From Methanoculleus chikugoensis (GTDB taxonomy: Archaea > Halobacteriota > Methanomicrobia > Methanomicrobiales > Methanoculleaceae): DNA of 64,000 bases. The notes beneath the pieces were generated by a model, which was not told where the DNA came from, made no database searches, and was given only the letters and a program-made list of their open reading frames with translations. Below are positions 1-9,022 of this stretch, piece after piece. Position 1 is the first letter of the stretch. Every line of letters begins with the position of its first letter. The translations under genes and the position numbers were made by a program. The DNA is taken from NCBI RefSeq assembly GCF_019669965.1, contig NZ_AP019781.1:1364001-1428000 (forward strand), read 5' to 3'.

Positions 1-3
1 ACA

Positions 4-29
4 GGGGAGGGGGGCACGCCCCCCTCCCC
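4..29. repeat. GC-rich perfect hairpin
   Basis: GGGGAGGGGGG (4-14) pairs perfectly with CCCCCCTCCCC (19-29) across a four-base loop. The left arm sequence (acaggggagggggg) recurs near 58947 in another intergenic region, so it looks like part of a dispersed intergenic element. It could also act as a transcript-end structure for a gene left of the window. Confidence 0.7.
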
Positions 30-56
30 GCGAGCCGCCATCCCCAGTCGCGATAT

Positions 57-100
57 GCGACTGGCCGAAGGGCAGGAACACGAGCACCGAGGGTGCGCAG
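57..100. repeat. Small dispersed repeat, copy 1
   Basis: The stretch gcgactggccgaagggcagg followed by a GAGCACC...GGGTGCG core closely matches 56300-56345, where the same element interrupts a membrane-protein pseudogene. Shorter related cores lie at 57376-57413 and about 58846-58887. The core carries a small inverted repeat (GCACC/GGTGC). No protein is encoded. Confidence 0.6.
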
Positions 101-347
101 CCACCACGGTCCACTATACCGGGCTTGTTTCTCGCTTCGGCTGTTTAGTCTGTCGCACAGCGAAGGGCCATCGCCCTTCTTGAGCTCCTGCCCTCCCATC
201 CGTCACAACCCACACCTGCCGGCGCTCATGCCCGGGCCTCCCCGTCCGCCGCGCCCGGCCGGAATCACGAGTAATCCCCACAATCCGTCAGAGCCCCCTG
301 CGTGAAAATCCGAGCCTTTTTCTGCATGCGGAGACGACCACTGATCC

Positions 348-1106
348 GTGAGTCCAATGGATATCCAGGTAATCGGTGTTCGGGATCTTCCCCTGATCCA
401 GCGAGGAGACGATCTTCCCGCCCTGATCTGTGAAAAGGTCGCGTTCGAGGACGGGGACATCCTCACCGTCGCCTCGTCCGTCTACTCGAAGGCCAAGGGT
501 TTCACCCGCGAACTCGCCGCCATCACCCCCGGCGCGGAAGCCGTGCGGATCGCGGCAAAGACGAAGGAAGACCCGCGCTTCGTACAGGCGGTGCTGGACT
601 CGTCCACCGACATCCTGCTCGAATACCCGTTCATCCTCTCCGAACTGCCGTCCGGCCACATCGGCGTCCGGGCGGGCGTCGACCACAGCAACGTCGAAGA
701 CGGCCGGCTGATCATCCTCCCGCCCGACCCCATGGGCGCCGCCGCCGAGGTCCGGGACGCTATCCGCCGCATCACCGGAAAGGACGTCCGGGTGATCGTC
801 ACCGACACCTGCGGGCGGGCGTTCCGGCGCGGCCAGACCGGCATCGCCATCGGCTGGGCGGGTATGACGGCCATCGACGACTACCGGGGCGACACCGATC
901 TCTTCGGCCACGTCCTCGAGATCACCGAAGAAGCGGTCGTCGACGAGATCGCGGCCTTCGCGAACTTCGTCATGGGCGAGAGCCACCAGGGTGTGCCTGC
1001 GGTGGTCTTCCGGAACTGCCGGGCGTGGAACGGGCACGACAGCGTCTACTTCACGCCCAGGGAAGACATCATCAGGATTGCCTTGAAGGAGAACAAAAAG
1101 GATTAG
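348..1106 (+). CDS. cofE: Coenzyme F420-0:L-glutamate ligase
   Basis: CofE adds L-glutamate residues to F420-0 using GTP, giving the gamma-glutamyl tail of coenzyme F420, the hydride carrier of methanogenesis. The 252-residue length fits the archaeal family. Characteristic stretches are the N-terminal IQVIGVRDLPLI segment, GHIGVRAGVDHSN in the middle and TDTCGRAFRRGQTGIAIG towards the C-terminus. The frame opens with GTG at 348; an ATG at 357 (MDIQVIGV) is equally plausible and would give 249 residues. Its stop overlaps the convergent Sec61-beta stop by four bases. The function is known for the family; identification here rests on motif recognition. Confidence 0.93.
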   Translation: MSPMDIQVIGVRDLPLIQRGDDLPALICEKVAFEDGDILTVASSVYSKAKGFTRELAAITPGAEAVRIAAKTKEDPRFVQAVLDSSTDILLEYPFILSELPSGHIGVRAGVDHSNVEDGRLIILPPDPMGAAAEVRDAIRRITGKDVRVIVTDTCGRAFRRGQTGIAIGWAGMTAIDDYRGDTDLFGHVLEITEEAVVDEIAAFANFVMGESHQGVPAVVFRNCRAWNGHDSVYFTPREDIIRIALKENKKD

Positions 1107-1261
1107 AAGAGGGCATTGAGAACAAAGACTGCCACTCCGGTCACGGCGGTTATCACAACAACGGCTATCGGGCTGATATGGATGGCCCGGTGATCGTCGC
1201 TGTCGTAGTAATTGACCAGGCCGGCAGAGGATACCAGTCTTCCGCCAGATTTCTTCGCCAT
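1103..1261 (-). CDS. secG: Preprotein translocase Sec61-beta (archaeal SecG)
   Basis: A 52-residue tail-anchored protein: a polar N-terminus (MAKKSGGRLVSSAGLVNYYD) followed by one C-terminal transmembrane helix. This is the typical layout of archaeal Sec61-beta, the small subunit of the SecYE protein-export channel. An ATG at 1321 in the same frame would add 20 residues, but the 1261 start is preceded on its strand by AAGGAG at good spacing and matches family length. It is convergent with cofE and divergent from the amidohydrolase. Confidence 0.9.
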   Translation of the reverse strand: MAKKSGGRLVSSAGLVNYYDSDDHRAIHISPIAVVVITAVTGVAVFVLNALF

Positions 1262-1305
1262 ACTGAAATATTCTCCTTTGCAATATATAAAACAGAGGAT
1301 CGACC
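1262..1305. promoter_or_regulatory. Divergent promoter region Sec61-beta / amidohydrolase
   Basis: This 44-bp gap contains the AT-rich caatatataaaac stretch (1281-1293), TATA-like in both directions, and the minus-strand ribosome-binding site AAGGAG for Sec61-beta. The gap is so short that at least one transcript would have almost no leader. Confidence 0.4.
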
Positions 1306-2352
1306 ATGCAGGAAGTCTCACCCTACGTCGTCACCGGCCGTGCGCTCCTCGGCGAAGACCTCCGGGAAGAAGACGTCACCATCACCGTCTCAGGGGGGGT
1401 CGTCACCTCGATAGAGCCCGCGTCCCGGACGCCCGATAGGTGGATCGTGCCCGCCTTCTTCAACGCCCACACGCACCTCGGCGACACCGTCGCGATGGAT
1501 CTCCCCGCCCGGGGCAGCCTCGCCGACCTCGTCAAACCTCCGAACGGCTTGAAGCACAGGATCCTCGCAGCGACCCCGCAGGCCGAACTCGTCCGGGGGA
1601 TGCGATCGAGCATCTCGGCGATGCTCGCCACCGGGACGACCGGGTTTGCCGACTTCCGCGAAGGAGGGATCGCGGGCGTCGCGGCGCTCCGCGAGGCGGC
1701 GGCCGGGCTCGACTGCCGGCCGGTCATCCTCGGCCGCGAAGGCGGGGAGGCGGTGAGCGACGGGGCGGGCATCAGCAGCGTTCACGACGTGGCGAACGCC
1801 GAAGAGGTCGTCAGGAATGCGCGGGCGAGAGGGAAACTCGTCGCCTTCCACGCCGGGGAGAGGAACCCGAACGACGTCGACGACGCGCTCGCGTTCGAGC
1901 CCGACCTGCTCGTCCACTGCACCCACGCGACGGATGCGCAGCTCCGCCGGATCGTCGATATGGAGATCCCCATCGTCGTCTGCCCGAGGTCGAACTGGCT
2001 GCTCGGAGTCGCGGCGTCGGCGGCCCACCCGCCTATCGCGCGCATCCTCGAACTCGGGGGAACACTCTACCTCGGGACGGACAATGTGATGTTCGTCCAG
2101 CCCGACATGCTCCGGGAGATGGCGTTTACCGCGACGGTATACCGCGCGCCCCCCGAAGAGATCCTCCGCGCCGCGGTGTCCGGAGCCCGGCTGGCGGGGG
2201 TGTCCGGGTACCTTGAGGAAGGGCAGAAAGCGAATTTCATGGTCATAAACCCGTCAGAAAAAAATATTTCCTTCAGCCGGGATATCAGGACGACAATCGT
2301 GAAACGGCTGGATTCTTCATCTATTTGCCAAACAGTTTTAACCATGCAATAG
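1306..2352 (+). CDS. Amidohydrolase-family metal-dependent hydrolase
   Basis: A 348-residue TIM-barrel amidohydrolase of the chlorohydrolase/cytosine-deaminase group. The metal-binding HxH is seen as NAHTHLGD (H55, H57). It is followed by FHAGE, HCTHATD and a GTDN motif, which supply the later metal-ligand His and Asp residues. The substrate cannot be read from sequence; deamination or ring-opening of a nucleobase-like or N-C compound is the usual family chemistry. It starts at ATG 1306 directly after the gap shared with Sec61-beta. The last 30 residues are less conserved in appearance. Confidence 0.82.
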   Translation: MQEVSPYVVTGRALLGEDLREEDVTITVSGGVVTSIEPASRTPDRWIVPAFFNAHTHLGDTVAMDLPARGSLADLVKPPNGLKHRILAATPQAELVRGMRSSISAMLATGTTGFADFREGGIAGVAALREAAAGLDCRPVILGREGGEAVSDGAGISSVHDVANAEEVVRNARARGKLVAFHAGERNPNDVDDALAFEPDLLVHCTHATDAQLRRIVDMEIPIVVCPRSNWLLGVAASAAHPPIARILELGGTLYLGTDNVMFVQPDMLREMAFTATVYRAPPEEILRAAVSGARLAGVSGYLEEGQKANFMVINPSEKNISFSRDIRTTIVKRLDSSSICQTVLTMQ

Positions 2353-2388
2353 AAACCTGATAAAAAGTATCTGTTCTGCGTGGTGTGT

Positions 2389-2817
2389 ATGTTCCGTAAG
2401 ATACTTGTTGCTATAGACGGCTCCGAACCGGCCGACCGGGCATTCGAGACAGCTCTCGGCGAGGCCGGCGTGTGGAAAGCCGAAGTTCACGCTGTATATG
2501 TGGTCGAATCCGGGCTATTTTCTTCCCTTCCCATGGACAACACACTCGAGATCATCTATAGTGTTTTGCAGAAGGAGGGCGAGGATGTTCTTGAAACAGC
2601 CCGGAAGAAGGCGGATGCGGCGGGCGTTTCGCTGACCACGCATCTCCGGCAGGGGCACGCGGGTTCCCAGATCGTCTCGCTCGCCGAAGAGCTGGGCATC
2701 GATCTCATCGTTCTCGGCTCCTACGGGAAGAGCGGTGTCGACCGGCTCCTGCTCGGGAGCGTGACCGACTACGTGGTGCAAAACAGTCCCATTACGACAA
2801 CGGTGGTGAGATCATAA
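2389..2817 (+). CDS. Universal stress protein (UspA family), single domain
   Basis: A 142-residue Usp fold protein. It opens with the beta-1 motif FRKILVAIDGSEPADRA and ends with the ATP-binding type glycine motif GSYGKSGVDRLLLGSV followed by S-P-I-T-T-T-V-V. Retention of G-x2-G-x9-G(S/T) suggests nucleotide binding. The frame extends to GTG at 2380, but ATG 2389 matches the family start. It is followed after 14 bp by a CBS-domain gene on the same strand, probably in one operon. Confidence 0.88.
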   Translation: MFRKILVAIDGSEPADRAFETALGEAGVWKAEVHAVYVVESGLFSSLPMDNTLEIIYSVLQKEGEDVLETARKKADAAGVSLTTHLRQGHAGSQIVSLAEELGIDLIVLGSYGKSGVDRLLLGSVTDYVVQNSPITTTVVRS

Positions 2818-2831
2818 CCTCTCTGCAGCAG

Positions 2832-3692
2832 ATGCTCGTCCGGGACTTCATGGTGGCCGACGTTGTCTGCGTCGAGATCCCCGGCAACCGGGACGACGTC
2901 CTGCGTATCCTGAAACGCACGGGCATCAGCGGTGTTCCCGTCCTCAAAGACGGCGAGCTCGTCGGCATCATCACCCGAAAGGATCTCCTCCGTAAGGCGG
3001 AAGAGACCCAGCTCGGGCTCCTGATGACGCCCGATCCGGTCGTCATCCGGCCGGACGCCCCCATCTCGGAGGCGGCCCAGCTGATGGTGCGCCACAACAT
3101 CAGGAGACTTCCCGTCATGGATGCCGGGAAGATGGTCGGGCTGATCAGCGTGGCCGACCTCATCGGCGCCATCGCCCAGTTGCGCATCACCCTCCCTATC
3201 AGGGACAACTACATCAGCAAGACCTACGCCCTCTGGGAGGAGACGCCCCTCTCGCTCGTCGGTCGTATCCTCGAAATCTCGGGTTACGATGCCATCCCCG
3301 TCCTGGTTGAGGACGGCACGCTCACCGGCATCATATCGGAGCGGGATCTCATCAGGCATTCCCGCATCGAGGACGGCGTCGAGGTCAGCGACTTCTCGAA
3401 CGGCACGGACGACGACGAGTGGACGTGGGAGAGCATCCGGGACATGCACACCATCAGTTACGGGATCTCCCGGATCCAGCTCCTCCCGATCCCCGTGAAG
3501 AACGCGATGGTCAAGAACGTCCTCGCCGTCCCCCTGAACGCCGAGGTCGGCGAATGCGCACTGAAGATGCGGCGGGCCCGGGTCGACCAGCTCCCGGTGG
3601 TCAACGGAAACAAGCGGCTTGTCGCCATGCTCTTCGACCGCGAGTTGATCAAGGTGCTGCTGCCGGACCAGCAGGCCCTGCGAAAGAATTAA
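2832..3692 (+). CDS. Four-CBS-domain protein
   Basis: The 286 residues consist of four consecutive CBS motifs. Successive copies are recognisable by segments such as GISGVPVLKDGELVGIITRKD, MTPDPVVIRPDAPISEA with IRRLPVMDAGKMVGLISVAD, DAIPVLVEDGTLTGIISERD, and VDQLPVVNGNKRLVAMLFDRE. Paired CBS domains form Bateman modules that bind adenosine nucleotides or SAM and regulate partner proteins. There is no attached catalytic domain, so it probably acts as a stand-alone sensor, likely with the preceding UspA protein in the same operon. Its target is unknown. Confidence 0.88.
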   Translation: MLVRDFMVADVVCVEIPGNRDDVLRILKRTGISGVPVLKDGELVGIITRKDLLRKAEETQLGLLMTPDPVVIRPDAPISEAAQLMVRHNIRRLPVMDAGKMVGLISVADLIGAIAQLRITLPIRDNYISKTYALWEETPLSLVGRILEISGYDAIPVLVEDGTLTGIISERDLIRHSRIEDGVEVSDFSNGTDDDEWTWESIRDMHTISYGISRIQLLPIPVKNAMVKNVLAVPLNAEVGECALKMRRARVDQLPVVNGNKRLVAMLFDRELIKVLLPDQQALRKN

Positions 3693-3732
3693 GGGGCAAT
3701 GTTCATATAATATACAGATGTCTATCCATGTC

Positions 3733-3812
3733 GTACCGTGACCCGGTACGGCGATAAATTTATGTTTTATGATATCGCTATACGCTTAACCGCTTTTGAG
3801 CGAGATAAAGCG
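3733..3812 (+). promoter_or_regulatory. Leader of proteasome beta gene with two small hairpins
   Basis: GTACCG/CGGTAC (3733-3738 and 3744-3749) and CGCTTT/AAAGCG (3791-3796 and 3807-3812) are perfect inverted repeats flanking an AT-rich TATA-like stretch (about 3756-3772). No factor can be named. Confidence 0.35.
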
Positions 3813-3837
3813 TTTTAATGGTTTTAGGGGTGCTTCA

Positions 3838-4482
3838 ATGCTTGATACTTCCCAAGAGATTATGAAAGGTACAACCACGGTCGGGTTGATCTTCGACGGC
3901 GGCGTGGTTCTTGCAACGGAGATGCGGGCGACGATGGGGAACATGATCGCAAGCAAGCGTGCGAAGAAGATCTACCAGATCACGCCGAGGATCGGCCTCA
4001 CGACCGCCGGCGGCGTCGGCGACGCACAGCAACTCGTCCGGATTCTGCAGGTCGAGTGCAATCTCTTCGAGATGCGCCGCGGCAAGACGATGTCTGTCGG
4101 TGCTGCGTCGACCCTGCTCTCGAACTACCTGAACCAGAACCGCTACTATCCCTACTATGTCCAGCTCCTGATGGGCGGGTTCGACGACGAGGGGCCGAGC
4201 GTCTACTCCGTCGACGCCATGGGCGGGGCGACCCGGGAAGAGGATATCGTCGCCACCGGCTCGGGGTCGCCGTTTGCCTATGGTGTGCTCGAAGACCAGT
4301 ATCAGCCCGGCATGAAGGAGGACGAGGCGAAAGATCTCGCCGTCCGTGCCGTCAGATCGGCGATGCGCCGTGACTCCGCATCCGGCGAGGATATCATGGT
4401 GGTCGTGATCACGAAGGACAAATACGAAGAACAGATCGAGAGCGGGTTGCAGAAACCATCCGCAGCCCGCCCAACACCCTGA
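3838..4482 (+). CDS. psmB: Archaeal proteasome beta subunit
   Basis: N-terminal-nucleophile hydrolase forming the inner catalytic rings of the 20S proteasome. From ATG 3838 the protein has an 11-residue propeptide ending in G. It is followed by [20 protein letters not shown], so the active-site threonine would be Thr12 after autocleavage. Further family marks are the Lys/Arg region around RAKKIYQI and the [12 protein letters not shown] motif. The total of 214 residues fits archaeal PsmB. An upstream TTG at 3796 would add 14 residues but is less likely. It is followed by a T-run and fttA, a conserved-looking housekeeping pair. Confidence 0.95.
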   Translation: MLDTSQEIMKGTTTVGLIFDGGVVLATEMRATMGNMIASKRAKKIYQITPRIGLTTAGGVGDAQQLVRILQVECNLFEMRRGKTMSVGAASTLLSNYLNQNRYYPYYVQLLMGGFDDEGPSVYSVDAMGGATREEDIVATGSGSPFAYGVLEDQYQPGMKEDEAKDLAVRAVRSAMRRDSASGEDIMVVVITKDKYEEQIESGLQKPSAARPTP

Positions 4483-4484
4483 TA

Positions 4485-4491
4485 TTTTTTT
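4485..4491 (+). terminator. T-run after psmB
   Basis: Seven consecutive T residues directly after the psmB stop and upstream of fttA, resembling archaeal U-rich termination signals. There is no stem-loop. Confidence 0.4.
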
Positions 4492-4503
4492 AGGACGATT
4501 TTA

Positions 4504-6396
4504 ATGGTTATTGAAGATAAACTCCAGGAGCTTAAGGAGCAGATCAACAAGATCGTTCCCAGCGGGATAACGATCTCGGACGTCGAGTTTGAAGGCCCCG
4601 AGCTCGTCATCTACACCGATGACCCGAAACAGTTTGCCGACCAGGCAGACCTGATAAAGATACTGGCGCGCGATCTTCGGAAGCGGATCGTCGTGCGCCC
4701 GAACATCCTTGAAGACCCCGAGCGGGCCGCCCAGGAGATCCGGGCGGTCGTGCCGGAGAACGCGGGGATCACCGACCTCTTCTTCGACCCGGAGACGGGG
4801 GAGGTCCTGATCGAGGCGGAGAAGCCCGGCGTCGTCATCGGTAAGAACGGGGTAACCCTCCGGGAGATCACGAAACAGATCGGCTGGACGCCGAAGGTTG
4901 TCCGGACGCCGCCCATCGAGAGCTCGACGGTGAAGCAGATCCGCACTTACCTGCGGTCGGTCAAAGACGAGCGCAAGGCGTTCCTGCGGACGATCGGCCG
5001 CCGTATCCACCGCGAGGTCACGAGCAAAGACCAGTGGCTGCGGGTCACGACGCTCGGGTGCTGCCGCGAGGTCGGTCGCGCCGCGTTCCTGATATCGACG
5101 CCGGAGAGCAAGATCCTGGTCGACTGCGGGGAGAAACCCGGCAACATCGCGAACGGGACGCCGTACCTCTACGTGCCCGAGATCTACCCCCTCGACTCGC
5201 TCGACGCGGTGGTGCTCACCCACGCGCACCTCGACCACTGCGCCCTCGTCCCGCTCCTCTACAAATACGGCTACGAGGGCCCGGTTTACTCGACCGCGCC
5301 GACGAGAGACCTCTCGACGATGCTCCAGCTCGACTACCTGGACGTCGTCCGGAAGGAGACGGACAAGATCCCCTACACCTCGAACGAGGTGCGGACCTAC
5401 ATGAAGCACTCGATCACCCTCAACTACGGCAGCGTGACCGATATCGCCCCCGACGTCAAACTCACCTTCCACAACGCGGGGCATATCCTCGGCTCGGCCA
5501 TCGCGCACTTCCATATCGGCGAGGGGCTCTACAACATCGCGTTCACCGGCGACTTCAACTACCAGAAGACGAGGCTCTTCTCCCCGGCAGTCTCGTCCTT
5601 CCCCCGGCTTGAGGCGCTCTTCATGGAGAGCACCTACGGCGGGGCGAACGATATCCAGCCCCAGAGGAAAGACGCCGAGGATAAACTCTACGAGACGGTC
5701 TCGACGACGATCAAGCGCGGCGGCAAAGTGATCATCCCCGCGTTCGCCGTCGGGCGGTCGCAGGAAGTCATGCTCGCCCTCGAGGAGGGGATCCGGAAAC
5801 AGAAGATCCCGCCGGTGAAGATCTACCTCGACGGCATGATCAAAGAGGCGACGGCGATCCATACGACCTACCCGGAGTACCTCAACAGCGATCTCCGGAA
5901 CCAGATCTTCCGCGAAGGGCTGAACCCCTTCCTCTCCGAGGCCTTCGTCCAGGTGGACTCGCCGGCCATCCGGGAGAAGGTGATAACGGGCGACCCCTGC
6001 GTCATCATCACCACGAGCGGTATGTTAAGCGGCGGGCCGGTGATGGAGTATCTCAAGGCTCTCGGCCCGGACGAGCGCAACACCCTCGTCTTCGTCGGCT
6101 ACCAGGCGGATGGGACGCTCGGGCGGCGTATCCAGAAGGGATGGCGCGAGATCCCGCTCGGCTGGCGCGAGACGATCGTGATCAACCTCGAGATCGCGAC
6201 GAGCGACGGGTTCTCCGGCCACTCCGACCGCAAACAGCTGATGAACTACGTCGCTCACCTCCAGCCGCGCCCGGAGAAGATCTTTACCATCCACGGCGAC
6301 GAGAATAAGACCATTGACCTTGCAAGTTCCATCTACAAGCGGCACCGTATCGAGACGCACTCCCCCATGAACCTCGAGACCTACCGCATGATCTAG
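4504..6396 (+). CDS. fttA: Transcription termination ribonuclease FttA / aCPSF1 (beta-CASP)
   Basis: A 630-residue archaeal homologue of the CPSF73 cleavage factor, known to cleave nascent RNA and terminate transcription. The N-terminal ~150 residues carry KH-type RNA-binding domains (see the KPGVVIGKNGVTLREI loop). The metallo-beta-lactamase core follows, with HAHLDH at residues 240-245, then GHILGSA and the GDFNY motif. The beta-CASP part contains ESTYG, PAFAVGRSQE, TTSGMLSGGP and the C-terminal GFSGHSD motif. Length and domain order match the family exactly. The MFS gene starts three bases after its stop. Confidence 0.96.
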   Translation: MVIEDKLQELKEQINKIVPSGITISDVEFEGPELVIYTDDPKQFADQADLIKILARDLRKRIVVRPNILEDPERAAQEIRAVVPENAGITDLFFDPETGEVLIEAEKPGVVIGKNGVTLREITKQIGWTPKVVRTPPIESSTVKQIRTYLRSVKDERKAFLRTIGRRIHREVTSKDQWLRVTTLGCCREVGRAAFLISTPESKILVDCGEKPGNIANGTPYLYVPEIYPLDSLDAVVLTHAHLDHCALVPLLYKYGYEGPVYSTAPTRDLSTMLQLDYLDVVRKETDKIPYTSNEVRTYMKHSITLNYGSVTDIAPDVKLTFHNAGHILGSAIAHFHIGEGLYNIAFTGDFNYQKTRLFSPAVSSFPRLEALFMESTYGGANDIQPQRKDAEDKLYETVSTTIKRGGKVIIPAFAVGRSQEVMLALEEGIRKQKIPPVKIYLDGMIKEATAIHTTYPEYLNSDLRNQIFREGLNPFLSEAFVQVDSPAIREKVITGDPCVIITTSGMLSGGPVMEYLKALGPDERNTLVFVGYQADGTLGRRIQKGWREIPLGWRETIVINLEIATSDGFSGHSDRKQLMNYVAHLQPRPEKIFTIHGDENKTIDLASSIYKRHRIETHSPMNLETYRMI

Positions 6397-6398
6397 GA

Positions 6399-7466
6399 AT
6401 GCTGCAGAAACTCCCCGTCCTCCTCGGGATATTCGTGGTGATGGCGCTCTCGAACGCCGTCGTCCCGGTGCTTCCCGATTTTGCCGAGGGGGCGGCGCTG
6501 CAGGGCGTGGTCTACTCTGCATACTTTTTAGGCGCGTTTCTCACGGTGCTGCCGGGGGGGATTGCGAGCGACCGGATTGGCAGCGTCCCCCTCATCCGCA
6601 CCGGGCTTCTCCTGACTCTTGCAAGCGGCGTCTGTATCCTGCTCTTCCCTTCAGGCCTGCCGCTCCTCGTCTTCCGGGTGGTCGAGGGAATCGGTGCCGG
6701 GCTCTTTCTCTCGGCGGCGCTCGCGTGGGCGAACTCGCACCCGTCGTCCGGGCAGCTCAGCGGTTACGTCATGGCGGCCCTGAACCTCGGTCTGGTCGTG
6801 GGGCTTCTCGCGGCGGGCTGGCTCGATGCTGTCCTCGACTCCCATCTTGCGGGGATCGCCCTCTTTACGGTGCTTGCCGTCCCCGCGGCCGTAATGGGGT
6901 TCGCCGTCCGGGAGAGCGAGCGCGTGGGCTTTGCGAAAGCGGATCTCGCAGGGGTCGTGCGGAACTACTTCTGGCTCTTTGCCGCGGCGGTCGTTCTGGT
7001 GGGGATGACCGGGGCGGTGGCGGCCATCTATCCCGGGTATACCGGGAACAACCCGTCGGTGCTTGCCCTGCAGCTGGCGACGATCAACATCGCGACCGTC
7101 GTTGCCGTTCTCGTCGCCCCCCGGATCAACTTCCGTCCTGTTCCTACCATCCGGGCCGCCGCGATCCTGATGGGGGCGGCGGTTCTGGCGAGTTACGGTA
7201 CGCCGTACGCGTTCCCCGTCATCGGGGCGCTCTCGGGCGTGATCATCGTCGCGACGCTCGCGTTCCTCGCGGAGACGAGGATCGAGCAGGGCGTGATGAC
7301 CGGGCTCTTCAACACCGCATCCTACGCCGGGTTCACCTTCCTCTCCGCCGTTGCCGGGCTGGTCGCCGGAAATGTCGGGTTCCTGGCTGCATTCCTCCTG
7401 ATGGCCGGAATGGCGGCGGCGGTGGCCGTCCCCATCGGCAGGTGCCGGTGCGAGTACCGCGGGTGA
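6399..7466 (+). CDS. Major facilitator superfamily transporter
   Basis: A 355-residue polytopic membrane protein with roughly 10-12 hydrophobic segments. The loop GGIASDRIGSVPLIRTG after the second helix matches the MFS signature (G-x3-D-R-x-G). The VVEGIGAGLFLSAALAW stretch resembles the helix-4 region. It is slightly short for a 12-helix MFS member. The substrate cannot be predicted. It starts immediately after fttA, probably by transcript read-through or a shared operon. Confidence 0.8.
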   Translation: MLQKLPVLLGIFVVMALSNAVVPVLPDFAEGAALQGVVYSAYFLGAFLTVLPGGIASDRIGSVPLIRTGLLLTLASGVCILLFPSGLPLLVFRVVEGIGAGLFLSAALAWANSHPSSGQLSGYVMAALNLGLVVGLLAAGWLDAVLDSHLAGIALFTVLAVPAAVMGFAVRESERVGFAKADLAGVVRNYFWLFAAAVVLVGMTGAVAAIYPGYTGNNPSVLALQLATINIATVVAVLVAPRINFRPVPTIRAAAILMGAAVLASYGTPYAFPVIGALSGVIIVATLAFLAETRIEQGVMTGLFNTASYAGFTFLSAVAGLVAGNVGFLAAFLLMAGMAAAVAVPIGRCRCEYRG

Positions 7467-7503
7467 CGGAGCGCATATTACCCCCCCGGTCATAGAATCA
7501 CCC

Positions 7504-8934
7504 ATGAAGATGCTCATCAACGGCGAACGGCGCGATTCGATCTCCGGCAGGATCTTTCCGGTGCACAACCCCGCAACAGGCGACGTGGTCGGTGAAGCGC
7601 CGCTCGGGGGCGCGGATGATGTCGTATCCGCGATCGAGGCCGCCGGGGAGGCATTTCCCGATTGGGCCGCGAAAAGCCCGAGGGACCGGGCGAAGATCCT
7701 CTTCTTCGCCGCAGGGGAGGTCCGGCGCAGGAATACCGACCTTGCGGCGCTCCTGACCGCCGAACAGGGCAAACCCATCCGCGAGGCGGTCGACGAGATC
7801 AACGGGTTCGCAAACATCCTCGAGTACTACCACGGCATCTCGGCGGTGCCGCGGGGCGAGTTCGCGAACCTCAAAGGCTACGGCCGCACCACCGTCCGGA
7901 GACGGCCGCTCGGCATCTGCGGCGCGATCATCCCCTGGAACATGCCGGCGATCATCATGGGCTGGAAGATCGGGGCGGCTCTCGCGGCGGGGAACACGGT
8001 GGTCTTAAAACCTGCCCGGACCGCGCCGTTGACCTGCATGAGGCTCGCGGAGATCCTCGGGGAGGCAGGTCTCCCGCCCGGTGTCCTCAACGTCGTCACC
8101 GGGCCGGGGGAGACGGTCGGCCGGGAGATCGCGAGAAACCCGGCTATCCGGAAGGTCTCGTTCACCGGGGAGGTCGAGACGGGGAGGCAGGTCGCTCTCG
8201 ACGCCGCCCCGGCCTTAAAGCGGCTGACGCTGGAACTCGGGGGGAGCGATCCGATGATCGTCTGCGACGACGCCGATATCGGGAAGGCAGTCGAAGGGGT
8301 CATCAGAGGACGGTACTACAACTGCGGCCAGGTCTGCACGGCGGTCAAACGGCTCTACGTTGACGAGTCGATCGCAGACGAGTTCATCCGGCGCCTCACC
8401 GCGAGGGTCGAGGCGATCGCGGTCGGGAACGGCATGGACCGCGGCGTCGAGATGGGGCCGCTGAACAACCGGGCGGGGCTTCTCCGGGTCGCCGGCCTGG
8501 TGGAGGCCGTCCGGGAACGGGGCGAGGGAGAGATCGTCGCGGGCGGACGGGCTCCTTCCGGGGAGAACTACGACCGGGGCCTCTTCTTCCTGCCGACGCT
8601 CATCGCCGGTGTGCCGCACGACTCCGTCCTCTTCTCGGAGGAGGTCTTCGGCCCGGTGCTGCCGGTGGCGACCGTCTCGGGGTTCGATGAGGCGCTGACC
8701 CTGGCGAACAACTCCCGGTACGGGCTCGGGGCATCGGTATGGACCCGGAGCGCCGACGTGATCGCCCGGGCGACGGAAGAACTCGATGCGGGGATCGTCT
8801 GGGTCAACCAGCACCTGCGGATCCCGCCGGAGGTGCCGTTCGGGGGGACGAAGGAGAGCGGTATCGGCAGGGAGAACGGCAGCCGGGCGCTCGAGGAGTA
8901 CATGGAGGAGCAGGCGGTCCTCATGCGGCTGTAG
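7504..8934 (+). CDS. NAD(P)-dependent aldehyde dehydrogenase
   Basis: A 476-residue ALDH-superfamily enzyme oxidising an aldehyde to the acid. The Rossmann-type segment contains PWNMPA, the KPA motif and FTGEVETGR. The general-base glutamate is E244 in LELGGSDP, and the nucleophile is C278 in NCGQVCTA. The C-terminal EVFGPVLPV and PFGGTKESGIGRENG are typical. The family includes succinate-semialdehyde and lactaldehyde dehydrogenases; the substrate is not decidable here. It has its own start 37 bp after the MFS gene. Confidence 0.92.
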   Translation: MKMLINGERRDSISGRIFPVHNPATGDVVGEAPLGGADDVVSAIEAAGEAFPDWAAKSPRDRAKILFFAAGEVRRRNTDLAALLTAEQGKPIREAVDEINGFANILEYYHGISAVPRGEFANLKGYGRTTVRRRPLGICGAIIPWNMPAIIMGWKIGAALAAGNTVVLKPARTAPLTCMRLAEILGEAGLPPGVLNVVTGPGETVGREIARNPAIRKVSFTGEVETGRQVALDAAPALKRLTLELGGSDPMIVCDDADIGKAVEGVIRGRYYNCGQVCTAVKRLYVDESIADEFIRRLTARVEAIAVGNGMDRGVEMGPLNNRAGLLRVAGLVEAVRERGEGEIVAGGRAPSGENYDRGLFFLPTLIAGVPHDSVLFSEEVFGPVLPVATVSGFDEALTLANNSRYGLGASVWTRSADVIARATEELDAGIVWVNQHLRIPPEVPFGGTKESGIGRENGSRALEEYMEEQAVLMRL

Positions 8935-8969
8935 GCCTGAAAACCCCAACCCGATAATTATAACAAAAC

Positions 8970-9015
8970 CTTTATAATGTGGTACGTATCCTTCCCCCCT
9001 CTCCCCAGGGGGGAA
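8970..9015 (+). promoter_or_regulatory. Promoter with palindrome over the ribosome-binding site
   Basis: A TATA-like ctttataatg (8970-8979) lies upstream of the fasciclin gene. TTCCCCCC (8992-8999) and GGGGGGAA (9008-9015) form an eight-base inverted repeat. Its right arm is also the purine-rich ribosome-binding site, seven bases before ATG 9023. A similar arrangement precedes the gene at 10132. Confidence 0.5.
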
Positions 9016-9022
9016 TGGTAGT

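Larger units (their letters stand above)
1..347. other. Intergenic region at window start
   Basis: No convincing gene is visible here. Short open frames are Pro/Arg/Ser-rich and lack recognisable domains. The stretch holds a strong GC hairpin (4-29) and one copy of a small dispersed repeat (57-100), both described separately. The remainder up to the cofE start shows no clear TATA box. The gene to the left lies outside the window. Confidence 0.6.

Noticed and set aside
4501-5862. 453-residue minus-strand open frame
   Set aside because: It is antisense to fttA, with low-complexity Asp/Arg/Val-rich sequence and no domain.
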